A DNA stretch of 64,000 bases from Rhodospirillales bacterium (GCA_020638335.1 JACKIT010000003.1:36035-100034), one strand, 5' to 3'. Shown: positions 30,049 to 39,204, counted from the first letter of the stretch. Translations and numbers: made by a program. The notes: generated from the letters alone by a model not told the origin.

Positions 30049-30531
30049 GTGATGGATTATCAACTGGTTAGATTATCGCAAGAACCACATTTTGCCGAGA
30101 CCTGCGCGGCGTGGGTTTATGGCGAGTGGAGATGCCAGCGCAAAGAAGCCAGCTATCCAAAAGTTTTGGCCTATTTACAAAGCGCAGGGCAGCCGGAAAG
30201 TGATTTGTTTGAATGCTGGGTTGCCGTTCAGGATTGGCGTCCGTTGGGGATGGCATGTTTAAAGCGTGTTGAGCATGTCGATCGGCTGGATCTATCACCG
30301 TGGCTGGGCAGTGTGTACGTGCATCCGGAATTTAGGGGTGGCGGATTAGCACATGCTTTGATTGCGCAGGTCGAACGTCAGGCGGTTGAAGAATACGGGG
30401 CCAAGGAATGTTATTTGCAAACTGGCATTCCGGCATTTTACGTTGATGCGGGTTGGGAGGATATTGGCCGGGTGCGCGATACGCGCGGGTTGAATAAAGA
30501 TGGCTGGGTTTTGATGCGCAAATCTTTGTGA
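30049..30531 (+). CDS. GNAT family N-acetyltransferase
   Basis: 160 residues with the GNAT acetyl-CoA site VYVHPEFRGGGLAHALIAQV (residues near 86-105), preceded by beta strands including WVAVQDWRPLGMACL, and followed by TGIPAFYVDAGWEDIG. The acceptor is unknown. The start may be GTG 30049 or ATG 30052. It begins nine bases after the PEBP gene, so they are likely cotranscribed. Confidence 0.85.
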   Translation: MMDYQLVRLSQEPHFAETCAAWVYGEWRCQRKEASYPKVLAYLQSAGQPESDLFECWVAVQDWRPLGMACLKRVEHVDRLDLSPWLGSVYVHPEFRGGGLAHALIAQVERQAVEEYGAKECYLQTGIPAFYVDAGWEDIGRVRDTRGLNKDGWVLMRKSL

Positions 30532-30550
30532 ATTTTGAATTTGAGGGCTC

Positions 30551-31153
30551 GTGAGCGCTTTTTTTGAAAAATTATCTGATCTGTTTAGGGCCGCGCATCA
30601 GCGGGATCAACTGATTAAGTTTGGCCTGTTGCTGGGCGTACTGGCGGCGTATTTCGGGTATTTATCATGGGAATATAATCTGGCGACGGGTGGGGTGCTG
30701 GCGCTGCTGACCTGGAGTTTTTTTGTGTTGTGTACGCCGGTGGCTGATGCCGGTTTTTTGCTGGATTTTCCTGTGCGCCTGATTACCGGGATCAAGATGC
30801 TTTATACAGAGATCGCCGTATGGGTGCTGGCCTTTGGCATTAATTTTTGGGCGATGAATTTTGCCGTCGATGCGTATGACAAAACGGCGCTGACGCGGTT
30901 GTTCTATGAAATTCTCAGTACGCCGTGGCCGCACTGGGGGATTATTGTGCTGTGTTGTATGGGCACGTTTTTGTCGGTGATTTTTGGTGATGAAGTGCTG
31001 GATGTGGCTTCGCATAAGGCGCGGGCCAAGCATCACAAGCACGGTTTTGTCTGGCGGGTGCTGGCGGTGGTGACGTTTTTCGGCCTGATTGTCGCGGCCT
31101 ATTATCACCTTATCGAGTCGTTAGGGATTGAAAAGATCATCAATGGCCATTAA
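30551..31153 (+). CDS. Hypothetical multi-pass membrane protein
   Basis: 200 residues from GTG 30551 (GAGGG upstream) with about five hydrophobic segments: IKFGLLLGVLAAYFGYLSW, GGVLALLTWSFFVLCTPVA, IAVWVLAFGINFWAMNFAV, IIVLCCMGTFLSVIFGDEV and VLAVVTFFGLIVAAYYH. A His/Lys-rich cytosolic loop (SHKARAKHHKHG) may bind metal or lipid headgroups (inference). No family recognised. It follows the GNAT gene by 20 bases. Confidence 0.65.
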   Translation: MSAFFEKLSDLFRAAHQRDQLIKFGLLLGVLAAYFGYLSWEYNLATGGVLALLTWSFFVLCTPVADAGFLLDFPVRLITGIKMLYTEIAVWVLAFGINFWAMNFAVDAYDKTALTRLFYEILSTPWPHWGIIVLCCMGTFLSVIFGDEVLDVASHKARAKHHKHGFVWRVLAVVTFFGLIVAAYYHLIESLGIEKIINGH

Positions 31154-31193
31154 ATTATTGACATAACTTACGTATTTTGACATAACGCTTTTC

Positions 31194-32141
31194 ATGCGTT
31201 ACGAACATGATAGATTTCAAATTCTTTCGGGTAAGTTGGGCGATGCGATAACGAATTATTTTGCCGGTGCCCACCCTGCGACTGTGCTTGATCTAGCGCA
31301 TAGTTGCAGCGCGATTATTAGAGATTTAGCACACCATTTGCACAAAGAAGGGCATATTCACAAATTAGAATTGTGGAGTGATATGGTTGAAAGGCTCTCG
31401 GGGCAATCTTTATTTCATTATAAACGCATTAACGGGAATCAGGGGTTATATGTTCGAATAGCAAATCAGTTGAAGCATGCGGATCGTGATACTGAAGCTT
31501 TTGTAGGCGTGTCAGATCATTTTGCTTTTGAATATTTGTATGCGACGGTTAAAGACTTCCAAGTGCTTAAAGAAAGCTTAGAACCCTGCGATATTTTTGG
31601 CAGCTATGAATCTGATCGTTATGGTCCTCATTTTATGAGGGCCGCTTTTCATCCTCTTCAGAAACTTAAATCTTTTGCTTCTATGCGTGATGAAGCCAAG
31701 GTTGATCTTTTGACGAATGCATTTTTGCAATGGCATGGTTATCTTGAGAAAAGAATTTCGGAACAGTTCCCAAGGCTGAAAAGTGATTTCTACGATGTTT
31801 CGGGCATGCCTGAAATTGGTGTGTTGAATAGGCTTGGGCTTTATAAAGAATGCAATGATGTTATGCACGCATATTGTGTACGTGCTGGTTCTTTGCTTTT
31901 GAGAAGGGGATGGAGTTCTGAGGATGTAAGCCCTGAGCAAATGCGGGATCTGCGTCATGCGATGCGATATAATACACGCAATTATTTATTCGATTTTGCT
32001 ATCAAACCCCGCGGTTACAGGAAAAATTATTATTTAAAATTTGATAGTAGTGTTCCGGGGCACGATGTATTTTCGACCACGGTTATACGGAGTTGCGGTC
32101 TTGATGCGGCTAAAAAAATAGAACCTCAGTCGTTCCATTAA
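31194..32141 (+). CDS. Hypothetical protein with AbiV/HEPN-like N-terminal part
   Basis: 315 residues, soluble. The first 110 residues are helical, with LAHSCSAIIRDLAHHLHKEG and RIANQLKHADRDTEAF; an N-x-x-KHADRD motif of this kind occurs in HEPN-like all-helical proteins. The remaining 200 residues are rich in His, Arg and Tyr with no motif I know (RGYRKNYYLKFDSS near the end). Two TTGACATAAC repeats at 31158 and 31177 lie just before the start and may form its promoter. Function not assigned. Confidence 0.6.
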   Translation: MRYEHDRFQILSGKLGDAITNYFAGAHPATVLDLAHSCSAIIRDLAHHLHKEGHIHKLELWSDMVERLSGQSLFHYKRINGNQGLYVRIANQLKHADRDTEAFVGVSDHFAFEYLYATVKDFQVLKESLEPCDIFGSYESDRYGPHFMRAAFHPLQKLKSFASMRDEAKVDLLTNAFLQWHGYLEKRISEQFPRLKSDFYDVSGMPEIGVLNRLGLYKECNDVMHAYCVRAGSLLLRRGWSSEDVSPEQMRDLRHAMRYNTRNYLFDFAIKPRGYRKNYYLKFDSSVPGHDVFSTTVIRSCGLDAAKKIEPQSFH

Positions 32142-32166
32142 TCTTTGAGCATTGCAATGATTATAA

Positions 32167-33969
32167 ATGGCGGGTAAAACCGCTCTCATGACTTCGTTAG
32201 CGGAAAAATTATCGGACATTGTTGGGGCGGCGTTTGCCGCGCAAGGTTTGCCTGTGGAATTGGGCGCGGTGCGGGTGAGCGATCGGCCGGATTTGTGTCA
32301 GTTTCAGTGTAACGGGGCGATGGCGGCGGCGAAGCTGGCCAAGAAGAATCCGCGGGAGGTGGCGCAAGGCGTGGTTGAGGTGTTGAAAGAATGCCCCCCC
32401 ACCCCTTCCCTCCCCCCGGTGGGGGGAGAGGGCAATCCCTTTCAAAAAATCGAAATTGCCGGGCCGGGATTTATCAATATCGATGTGAGCGACGCGTTTA
32501 TCGCAAGGCAGCTCGCCGCTATGCAGGGCGATGAGCATGCGGGGGTGGCCCAAAGCGGGGCCGGGCAGACTGTCGTGCTGGATTATGGCGGGCCGAATAT
32601 TGCCAAGCCGATGCATGTCGGGCATTTGCGCAGCTCGATTATCGGGGATTCCTTGCGCCGGACGATGAAGGCGGCGGGGTATAAAACCATCGGCGATGTG
32701 CATATGGGTGATTGGGGTACGCCGATGGGGATGATTTTGTCCGAGCTGGAGATACTGGGCCATGACGGGCCGGTGAGTATGGAACAGCTGGCTGAGATTT
32801 ATCCGAAGGCCTCTAGCGATTGTAAGGCTGATGAAGCACGGATGGAAAAGGCGCGGGCGGCGACGAAAGGGCTGCAGGATGGTGATGAGACATACACCCG
32901 CAAATGGCGGCAATTTATCGATATTTCGATTGAGGGGATGCGCGGTAATTTTGACGCGCTGGGCGTGCATTTCGATGAATGGAAGGGTGAGAGCGATGCG
33001 CATCCCTTCATCGCGGCCATGATTGAGGATTTGAAAGCTGGTGGTTGGGCGGTTGAAAGCGACGGGGCGTGGGTTGTGCCGGTTGAGCGCGAGACGGATA
33101 AGAAAGAGATGCCGCCGCTGATTTTGCTGAAAAGCGACGGGGCGGTACTGTATGGGACGACCGATCTGGCGACGATTATCGACCGGGTGAGAACGCATAA
33201 TCCGGACAAGATTGTCTATGTGGTGGATCAGCGTCAGTCTTTGCATTTTGAGCAGGTGTTCCGGGCGGCGCGTAAAGGCGGACTTGTTGGTGAAGATAGG
33301 CCGGAATTAACGTTTGCCGGGTTTGGGACGATGAACGGGGCGGATGGCAAGCCGTTTAAGACGCGGGCTGGTGGGGTGATGAAGCTGGAGGATTTGATCG
33401 CGATGGGGGTTGAAAAAGCCCGCGCGCGGCTGGAAGAAGCCAATCTGGCGGCGGATATGGATGAGGCCGAGCGTGAGGAAATTGCGCATAAGGTCGCTTT
33501 GGCGGCGATTAAATTTGCCGATTTGCAAAACCAGCGCCAGTCGGACTATGTGTTTGATCTGGACCGGATGACCTCGTTTGAAGGGAAGACCGGGCCGTAT
33601 TTGCTGTATCAGGCGGTGCGGATTCAAAGCCTTCTTAGGAAGGCTGGGGAGGCTTTCCCCTCACCCCAACCCTCTCCCCAAGGAGAGGAGGTGTTTGTGA
33701 TTGCGGATGAGGATCGGGCGTTGGCGTTATTGCTGGCGGAATTGCCGGATCATTTTGAGTTGGCGCTGAAGAATTATATGCCGCATGTGCTGTGTGATTA
33801 TGCGTACAGGCTGGCGCAGGAGTTTAGTTCTTTCTACGGAAACTGTCATATTTTGTCCGAAGAGGATGAGGCGTTGCGAGCCAGTCGGTTGACGTTGTGC
33901 GCACTGACCCACCGTCAGCTTTGTTTAGTGTTGAGTGTGTTGGGCATTGAAGTTCCAGAGAGGATGTAA
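32167..33969 (+). CDS. argS: Arginyl-tRNA synthetase, with two repeat-encoded inserts
   Basis: A 600-residue class-I synthetase charging tRNA-Arg. VVLDYGGPNIAKPMHVGHLR carries the HIGH motif (HVGH), GDVHMGDWGTPMGM follows, and GKPFKTRAGGVMKLEDL is the variant that replaces KMSKS in many bacterial ArgS. The anticodon-binding domain ends in LTHRQLCLVLSVLGIEVPERM. Two stretches encoded by repeats are extra: residues about 76-91 (PPTPSLPPVGGEG) and about 497-508 (PSPQPSPQGEE). The start may instead be ATG 32188, since neither has a clear ribosome site. Confidence 0.95.
   Translation: MAGKTALMTSLAEKLSDIVGAAFAAQGLPVELGAVRVSDRPDLCQFQCNGAMAAAKLAKKNPREVAQGVVEVLKECPPTPSLPPVGGEGNPFQKIEIAGPGFINIDVSDAFIARQLAAMQGDEHAGVAQSGAGQTVVLDYGGPNIAKPMHVGHLRSSIIGDSLRRTMKAAGYKTIGDVHMGDWGTPMGMILSELEILGHDGPVSMEQLAEIYPKASSDCKADEARMEKARAATKGLQDGDETYTRKWRQFIDISIEGMRGNFDALGVHFDEWKGESDAHPFIAAMIEDLKAGGWAVESDGAWVVPVERETDKKEMPPLILLKSDGAVLYGTTDLATIIDRVRTHNPDKIVYVVDQRQSLHFEQVFRAARKGGLVGEDRPELTFAGFGTMNGADGKPFKTRAGGVMKLEDLIAMGVEKARARLEEANLAADMDEAEREEIAHKVALAAIKFADLQNQRQSDYVFDLDRMTSFEGKTGPYLLYQAVRIQSLLRKAGEAFPSPQPSPQGEEVFVIADEDRALALLLAELPDHFELALKNYMPHVLCDYAYRLAQEFSSFYGNCHILSEEDEALRASRLTLCALTHRQLCLVLSVLGIEVPERM
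32393..32430. repeat. CCCTCCCC-family repeat inside argS (first)
   Basis: Almost the same sequence as the hisC copy at 24599-24641, but read in the opposite sense relative to its host gene, yet still in frame. It separates the N-terminal additional domain from the next conserved block of ArgS. Confidence 0.85.
33655..33690. repeat. CCCTCTCCCC-family repeat inside argS (second)
   Basis: TCCCCTCACCCCAACCCTCT, then CCCCAAGGAGAGGAGG. It lies just before the anticodon-binding domain of ArgS and is in frame. Confidence 0.8.
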
Positions 33970-33978
33970 AAGCCGTGC

Positions 33979-34071
33979 GTCATTGCGAGACGGCGCAGTT
34001 GACGAAGCGATCCAGTGCCACAAAGTAACATTTCTGGATTGCTTCACCGCCTTTGGCGGTGAAGCAATGAC
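33979..34071. repeat. Palindromic repeat, GTCATTGCGAG family, after argS
   Basis: GTCATTGCGAGACGG at the left, GGTGAAGCAATGAC at the right, with an internal TTCACCGCC/GGCGGTGAA hairpin. It lies nine bases after the argS stop and could end the argS transcript. Confidence 0.8.
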
Positions 34072-34115
34072 AATGAAGGGTTGACAGCGGATATCTATTG
34101 GCCAATAATGGCTAA

Positions 34116-35015
34116 ATGCTTGGGATTAATAAAATAAAAATTGGTTCTGCTCTGCTTCTTCAAGTCACGGATATTGATGAGTTTAAGGGGTTGTGGCGTG
34201 GGTTGGACCGGCATACGACGGGGCTGCAATTGCTTGGCGATGTCGCGGATTACGGCGCGAATTTTAAGCAGGTTCTGGGGCCTTTGGAAGAGCATCTGAT
34301 TACGATTGATATGATCCGGGCGGTCAATGCGAGCCAGCTTGGACAAAACGGCGTGAGTGATTTAAAAACGACGCCAAATCAATTGCCGATTTCTCATGGC
34401 GATAAAGTGTACGGGACGTTGGATACGGCGGAGCCAGAGCAGGTGGAGCCGGTTCTTCGTAAATTGTGTGAATGGACGAATGATACGTTGGCGCGGCGTG
34501 ATTTGCATCCGCTTCTTGTGGCAGCGGTGTTTGCGGCGGTGTTTTTGCAGCTTGCGCCGTTTGATACGGGCAATTTACGCAGCGTGCGGTTTTTGATTTT
34601 GTTGATTTTGCTGAAATCCGGTTATACGTACGCGCCGTATGTGTCACTTACTCCGATTATGGAGGGGCGCGCGGAGGCATTATATGGGGCGTTGAAAGCC
34701 AATCAGGAGAGCCTTGAGGCCGGTCAGCCGGATTGGGATGTCTGGCTGGCATTTTTCCTGGGCATGTTGCAGGCGCAAAAAGATATATTGTATGACCGAC
34801 TTTATGCGAAAGAGACGGAGCTGCGCGGTTTGTCGGCTCTGTCTTCGCGGATTATGGCGCTGTTTAAAGATCACAAACGTTTGCAGATGAAAGAGATTAT
34901 CAAGCTGACCAATGGGCGGCGCGCAACGATCAAGTTGCGGTTGCAGGAGTTGGTTGAGGGCGGGTATCTGGTGCGGCATGGCGCAGGGCGCGGCACGTGG
35001 TACGCTTTAGTCTAA
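34116..35015 (+). CDS. Fic-like protein with degenerate active site
   Basis: 299 residues. The layout follows Fic proteins: an N-terminal helical part, DLHPLLVAAVFAAVFLQL, then APFDTGNLRSVR at 147-158 where active Fic proteins have HPFxDGNGRxxR, then a helical part ending in VWLAFFLGMLQAQKDIL and a C-terminal winged helix (KEIIKLTNGRRATIKLRLQE, VEGGYLVRHGAGRGTWYALV). The catalytic His and the second Gly of the anion loop are missing, so AMP transfer is unlikely; it may have become a DNA-binding regulator. The final codons and stop lie within repeat element B. ATG 34116 has no strong ribosome site. Confidence 0.7.
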   Translation: MLGINKIKIGSALLLQVTDIDEFKGLWRGLDRHTTGLQLLGDVADYGANFKQVLGPLEEHLITIDMIRAVNASQLGQNGVSDLKTTPNQLPISHGDKVYGTLDTAEPEQVEPVLRKLCEWTNDTLARRDLHPLLVAAVFAAVFLQLAPFDTGNLRSVRFLILLILLKSGYTYAPYVSLTPIMEGRAEALYGALKANQESLEAGQPDWDVWLAFFLGMLQAQKDILYDRLYAKETELRGLSALSSRIMALFKDHKRLQMKEIIKLTNGRRATIKLRLQELVEGGYLVRHGAGRGTWYALV

Positions 35016-35110
35016 ACCCTTTTTGCTCTGACAGTGTTGCTCGTCGCTTACGTATTGTTTATACGCTTTGCTCCTCGCGCCTCGTCAGAGCAAAAATTGT
35101 TTGACTAAAG
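35005..35110. repeat. Palindromic element B, TATAGTC family (106 bp)
   Basis: Ends CTTTAGTC and GACTAAAG; arms of about 28 bases pair well (TTTTTGCTCTGAC against GTCAGAGCAAAAA). The core CAGTGTTGCTCGTCGCTTAC matches element A at 10967-11073. It supplies the stop codon of the Fic-like gene. Confidence 0.8.
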
Positions 35111-35139
35111 TTTTCTTGAATATGCGGTTTTGTTCGATT

Positions 35140-35853
35140 TTACCGGGCGATGAGGATGGAATAGAAGTGGTTGTTGGCGCCGTCGGAGAAGCAGGCGGCA
35201 TTGAAGGGACCGCCAGCGAGGATAATTTCCGTGTCGTCGGAGAAGCTGCCTTGATATTTCGTTGTTGAAGCGCCGCCGCCGGTGTCGGCTGGGATTGCGC
35301 TGATATTCAGGCGTTTGTTGATTTCTTCGCATACGATGTCAACGACATTGGGAAGTACAGCGATGAGTTCTTCATTGGCGATGCTGTCGGTATCACAGCC
35401 AGTGGCTCCGGTGCCGAGATCGGCAATACAGGTTTCGCCGGTAAAGAACCATTCGCTTCCATCGTTGCTGCCTTCAGGAGGTGATTTCCAGCTAATCGCG
35501 CCACCATCGGCATTAAAAACCTTGTTTGTGTCGGCAACGGCGGGTGTATGGTTATAGCCGGCAACGAAAGCTTGATCGAAACTGATATCATTTTCAGAAA
35601 CACCTTTGCGGCGCAGGCGGTTTACAGCGCGCTCGACTTTTTGGGCGTAGGCGAGGATGTCGGAAGCGGCGAGGGCGGCTTCTTGCTTGCTGAGGTTGCT
35701 GGTAGTGTCAGATCGCATTCCCCTTGAAATAGAAAGAGATAGTGCAACGAACAGGACGATGCCGAGCAAGATCAGGACGAAAACGTTGCCGGCTTCGCCG
35801 CTGCGAGCAGATGTAAGAGGAAAGACGTAAGAAGCAGGATAGGAGATGGACAA
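35140..35853 (-). CDS. Pilin/pseudopilin-like membrane-anchored protein
   Basis: 237 residues if started at TTG 35853, where AGAGGAAAG lies upstream. No ATG lies ahead of the hydrophobic stretch, so a TTG start is likely. Residues 24-47 (NVFVLILLGIVLFVALSLSI) form one N-terminal helix after a short polar leader with GEAG, resembling TadE or type II/IV pseudopilins. The rest is a helix (SKQEAALAASDILAYAQKV) and a globular part with four or more Cys (GETCIADLGTGATGCDTDS). It lies downstream of and on the same strand as the DotL-like gene. Export or assembly role inferred only. Confidence 0.6.
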   Translation of the reverse strand: MSISYPASYVFPLTSARSGEAGNVFVLILLGIVLFVALSLSISRGMRSDTTSNLSKQEAALAASDILAYAQKVERAVNRLRRKGVSENDISFDQAFVAGYNHTPAVADTNKVFNADGGAISWKSPPEGSNDGSEWFFTGETCIADLGTGATGCDTDSIANEELIAVLPNVVDIVCEEINKRLNISAIPADTGGGASTTKYQGSFSDDTEIILAGGPFNAACFSDGANNHFYSILIAR

Positions 35854-35893
35854 GTCCTTTTTTCTTTCCTCTTCCTTCTTATTTCTTATCTCT

Positions 35894-36063
35894 ACCCAAT
35901 TCTCAATTTTCTTTTTTCCATCAAAATACAAAACCCCGCGAAACCCCGCACTTGATGCGGGGTTTATACGATACATAGTCAAATCCCATGGGCCCCGGCT
36001 TAAAGCCGGGGTTTCGAGTTTTCTTTTTTGTTTCAATCCTTTAAAAGAAGTTGAGAATTGGGT
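35894..36063. repeat. Nested inverted repeat between pilin-like and DotL-like genes
   Basis: Perfect 13-base outer arms (ACCCAATTCTCAA at 35894-35906, TTGAGAATTGGGT at 36051-36063) enclose two hairpins: AAACCCCGC...GCGGGGTTT near 35941-35965 and CCCCGGCTTAAAGCCGGGG at 35993-36011. A related arrangement with CCCCG/CGGGG hairpins occurs at 63170-63280. The 220-base spacer has no gene. Confidence 0.75.
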
Positions 36064-36076
36064 TATTTCTGGCTTT

Positions 36077-38611
36077 CTATTCCGTCGCATCGCTGTCCTC
36101 ACTGTTCTTGAATAGGGTCTTGCGGGCTTTATCGCCGGCATTTTCAATGATGTCCTGAATTTCCTTAGGTAGGGAAGGCTTGGTGTTTTGTACAGGCTCA
36201 GCGGTTGGTAGTGGGGCAGATGTGGCTGGCGTTGCTGGTGGCTGGGGCTCTTGTGCAGCAGAGGGTGTTTCAGCAGGTTGTGCATTCTCATCGATGAGAT
36301 CTTGCCAGGATTTTGTATCTTCGATCCCGGTTTTGACGGGCGCGGTTGCCGGGGGTTGTTCCGAGGCTTGAGGTTCTGTGGCAGGTGGCGTTGGTGGCGT
36401 TTGCTGGGGTGGTGGTGCATCGGCCTGTGTTGGAAGTGGTGTGGCTGGTTCTTGCGCAGATTTGTTTGTGCCGAAAAATCCCATAGGGTTTCCTGAATGC
36501 CCCGTGTTTTCTGCTGGCGGGGTTTGTGTCGGTGGCGCTTGCGCCTCTGCAGCCGGAGGAGGCGGAGCCTCAGGTGGTGGCGTTGTTGGTGGAGAAGCGG
36601 TTGGCGGCGCTGTCGTTGCTGCGGCGGCTTCTATTTTGTTATCGATGGCATGAACTTCCACGATTGCTGAAATTGCCCGTTCGATTGGCGTTACATCTTT
36701 TTTCCTGGGCTTTTCGAAACCTTTTTTAAGGGCGGCTATCTCTGGCGGGGTTTCTACGGCGACATCGGCGCGCTGGGCTGTCCAGCTTTTATTGACCATC
36801 AAATCACGCAGTTTGGTGATCGATCCGGCATGTTTCATTATTTCCTCATCCGGCGGCGGCAGAGCGAGGAAACGGGTCACGCGCATGGCTTTGGCAAATC
36901 CGGGGTTGGAGTAAAATACCGCGCAATCGACGACGACATCGCCGAAAGTTATGACGGCCTGGCCTTCTTTGAAGCCTCGCAAATCGTCATAGCTGGCGCG
37001 TGGGCGCATTTGTACGCCGGCTTGTTGGGTGTCGAAGTACGAGCCCATTTCGGTGCCGCCGGCCATCTGGAAGCCTGAAACTTCGGTGACGATGGCCGTG
37101 CCGACGGTTTTTTCAAAGAATTCCTTGGTTTCTGTCGGGTCTTCGAGCTTACCAAAAATCTTGATGTTACAGTTTGCGGTGATGGATTGGGCTTCTTCGC
37201 GGACACGCTTTTTCATCGCGGGCAAGTCTTGCCCTGAGAAGATGAGGCAGAAGCCAAGCGATCGGGCCTGGGCGGCCATGACGGCCATGCCTTGCGCGGT
37301 ATAGTAGCCGACCTCGTCAAAGACGGTCATGAACGGGGTGTTGGAGTGGGTGGGTTTGTTTTCAATCACGGAGGCGCTGTCGCCTTCCACGGTGGAACCC
37401 AGGGCCGAACCCATCATACCTTTCATGGTGGAGGCAACGATTTTACCAAGGTTGGCGATTTCGTCGCCGGATTTTTCAAGGGCAGGGATCAGCACGATCA
37501 GGATGCGGCGGTTGAGCACGACATCGACCATGTCGACGTCGGCGGCCTGCGTGTCAAAGATATAGCCGTAATCGTCGCCCAAAGACTGTAGCGAGCGGGT
37601 GAACTGCATGGCGAGATAACCGTGCTGCTGGCTGGCTGTGTTGGTATCGTATTGCGGCGTATCGGGGCCGGGCGGTTTGACTTTCCCTTCATCGTCATAG
37701 GCGTCGCCGACAAAGCCGGGCAGGGTGTCGAGATAGCCGTCTATGCCTTCTCGCAATTCCTGAGGGACGGCTTCGTCGCGTTGAAGTTTGATGACATTAT
37801 TGAGCGAAAGGTAATCGCGAATGGTGCGTACGGAAAGCGGCATATCCTGATGATCACGTTTCCATGTCAGGATGGGCATCATGGCTGAAACGAGCGCGAC
37901 GGCGCGTTCTTTCCACATCGCGTTGTCACCTTCGGATTCCGGCATCAGGGAGACCAGCATGTTGACCAAATAGCTGGCGGAACCTGAGGAGAACGGGTTC
38001 ATGGTGTTGGAGGGGGCCTGTACGTCTGCGTTCCCGGTCATGTAGTTGAGGACCAGCAAATCGTCATCGCGGCCAAATCGCCGGACCAGTGAGGAAAGCG
38101 ATGACCAAAGGTCGGTATCGGCTTTACCATCGACATAGACAAAGCCAGATCCCCAAGCCAGTGCGTTGGAGACCATGGATTTCAGGCCTTCGGTTTTACC
38201 TGCGCCGGTCGTTCCCAGATACAGTACGTGTGTACGTGCATCGGAGTTGGTAAACCAGACTTCCTCGTTGGTGTTCTCGACATTGCCGAGATATAGAATG
38301 CCTTCAGGTTTACCGGGTTTGTTGCCGCGGCCGTTATTGGGGTCCATGAATTTGGCGCCCAGCGGCATTTTAAAGGCCAGTGATTTATCGCGTGATCTGA
38401 GCCATAGAAAGAATAACAATAAAAACAGCAAGATCAGATCGGCAAAGGCCAGAGCCCAGTCATTCCAAAGGATGGCGCCGCCAGCCAGGATGAATACGGC
38501 GGTTGAATAAGACGGTGTTGTCAGCGCGTCGGCAATACGCGTCCACAGCGGACGCACATCCCGAAGGATGGCGGTGTGTTTGTGTTCGTATTTGCGCTGA
38601 TCCAGTGCCAT
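36077..38611 (-). CDS. Type IVB secretion coupling ATPase (DotL/IcmO/TrbC-like)
   Basis: 844 residues. Two N-terminal membrane helices (STAVFILAGGAILWNDW and ALAFADLILLFLLLFFLWL, residues 36-71) anchor a VirD4/TraD-like ATPase. Walker A is LGTTGAGKTEGLKSMVSNAL (GTTGAGKT at 133-140), Walker B TVFDEVGYYTAQG near 428, followed by QARSLGFCLIFSGQDLPAM. The last 200 residues are Pro/Ala/Glu-rich and probably disordered; in DotL that tail binds adaptor proteins. It starts in a TAATG overlap with the gene upstream. It should pass substrates to a type IVB secretion channel, of which no other part is in the window. Confidence 0.85.
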   Translation of the reverse strand: MALDQRKYEHKHTAILRDVRPLWTRIADALTTPSYSTAVFILAGGAILWNDWALAFADLILLFLLLFFLWLRSRDKSLAFKMPLGAKFMDPNNGRGNKPGKPEGILYLGNVENTNEEVWFTNSDARTHVLYLGTTGAGKTEGLKSMVSNALAWGSGFVYVDGKADTDLWSSLSSLVRRFGRDDDLLVLNYMTGNADVQAPSNTMNPFSSGSASYLVNMLVSLMPESEGDNAMWKERAVALVSAMMPILTWKRDHQDMPLSVRTIRDYLSLNNVIKLQRDEAVPQELREGIDGYLDTLPGFVGDAYDDEGKVKPPGPDTPQYDTNTASQQHGYLAMQFTRSLQSLGDDYGYIFDTQAADVDMVDVVLNRRILIVLIPALEKSGDEIANLGKIVASTMKGMMGSALGSTVEGDSASVIENKPTHSNTPFMTVFDEVGYYTAQGMAVMAAQARSLGFCLIFSGQDLPAMKKRVREEAQSITANCNIKIFGKLEDPTETKEFFEKTVGTAIVTEVSGFQMAGGTEMGSYFDTQQAGVQMRPRASYDDLRGFKEGQAVITFGDVVVDCAVFYSNPGFAKAMRVTRFLALPPPDEEIMKHAGSITKLRDLMVNKSWTAQRADVAVETPPEIAALKKGFEKPRKKDVTPIERAISAIVEVHAIDNKIEAAAATTAPPTASPPTTPPPEAPPPPAAEAQAPPTQTPPAENTGHSGNPMGFFGTNKSAQEPATPLPTQADAPPPQQTPPTPPATEPQASEQPPATAPVKTGIEDTKSWQDLIDENAQPAETPSAAQEPQPPATPATSAPLPTAEPVQNTKPSLPKEIQDIIENAGDKARKTLFKNSEDSDATE

Positions 38612-39174
38612 TATTGGCTTCCGAGGAAGGCGTCTGCGGAAACGGGTACGCCGGATGATGTTTGCGGGTCAATACTGGCAGATGCCGGGGCGTATGCACC
38701 GTTTGAACCTATCTGTTTGGGCATTGTCGCTGACCAGAGTGTGAAGAGGATAAACAGGATTACTAACGCAAGCACTGCTCCCAGCCATTTTTTATTGCGT
38801 TCTTTTTTCATCTGTTTAATTTGCACGTGAGAGTGAGTGGTTATCTGGCCGGTATTTTCCATTGCTGGCGGTCTGATGAGGCCGTGGGCGTTTTCCAGCG
38901 CTCCTGATGCAGCCATGAGTCCTGTTACGGCCTGTAGTCGGTCTTTAAAGGCTGCAATTTCTACGGTTTCGCCTTTTGGTGTTTTGAGTTTAAGGACATG
39001 GTGGCCGGTATTCTCATCGTGAAGAACTTCCAGCGCGGAGGCCTTGGCCTGCGCGAGGTCCATTTGCCAGACTACGGGGCTTATTGCGTCGGGCAAAGAG
39101 AGGATGAGTTTACCGTCAACGACGCTGGCGCTGGCGTCGCTTTCTGATTTTTTGGTTTTAAAATTCAATATCAT
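38611..39174 (-). CDS. Small membrane protein between DotM-like and DotL-like genes
   Basis: 187 residues with a cytosolic N-terminal domain of about 120 residues (beta-rich; LKLKTPKGETVEIAAFKDRL, followed by AVTGLMAASGALENAHG), one membrane helix (KWLGAVLALVILFILFTLWS, near 137-156) and a short external tail. The stop shares its last base with the ATG of the DotL-like gene, so translation is coupled. No DotN/DotK motif recognised. It may be a lineage-specific part of the coupling complex (inference). Confidence 0.65.
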   Translation of the reverse strand: MILNFKTKKSESDASASVVDGKLILSLPDAISPVVWQMDLAQAKASALEVLHDENTGHHVLKLKTPKGETVEIAAFKDRLQAVTGLMAASGALENAHGLIRPPAMENTGQITTHSHVQIKQMKKERNKKWLGAVLALVILFILFTLWSATMPKQIGSNGAYAPASASIDPQTSSGVPVSADAFLGSQ

Positions 39175-39204
39175 GGATTTCAGGCTCCTTGGTTCTAAGT
39201 CTTT

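Noticed and set aside
35894..36420. Extension of the pilin-like frame far upstream to an ATG at 36420
   Set aside because: The extra 189 codons are repeat sequence and antisense to the DotL-like tail; the ribosome site and hydrophobic leader support TTG 35853.
36180..36653. Long Gly/Cys/Trp-rich frames on the plus strand
   Set aside because: Antisense of the Pro/Ala-rich tail of the DotL-like protein; composition mirrors that tail.
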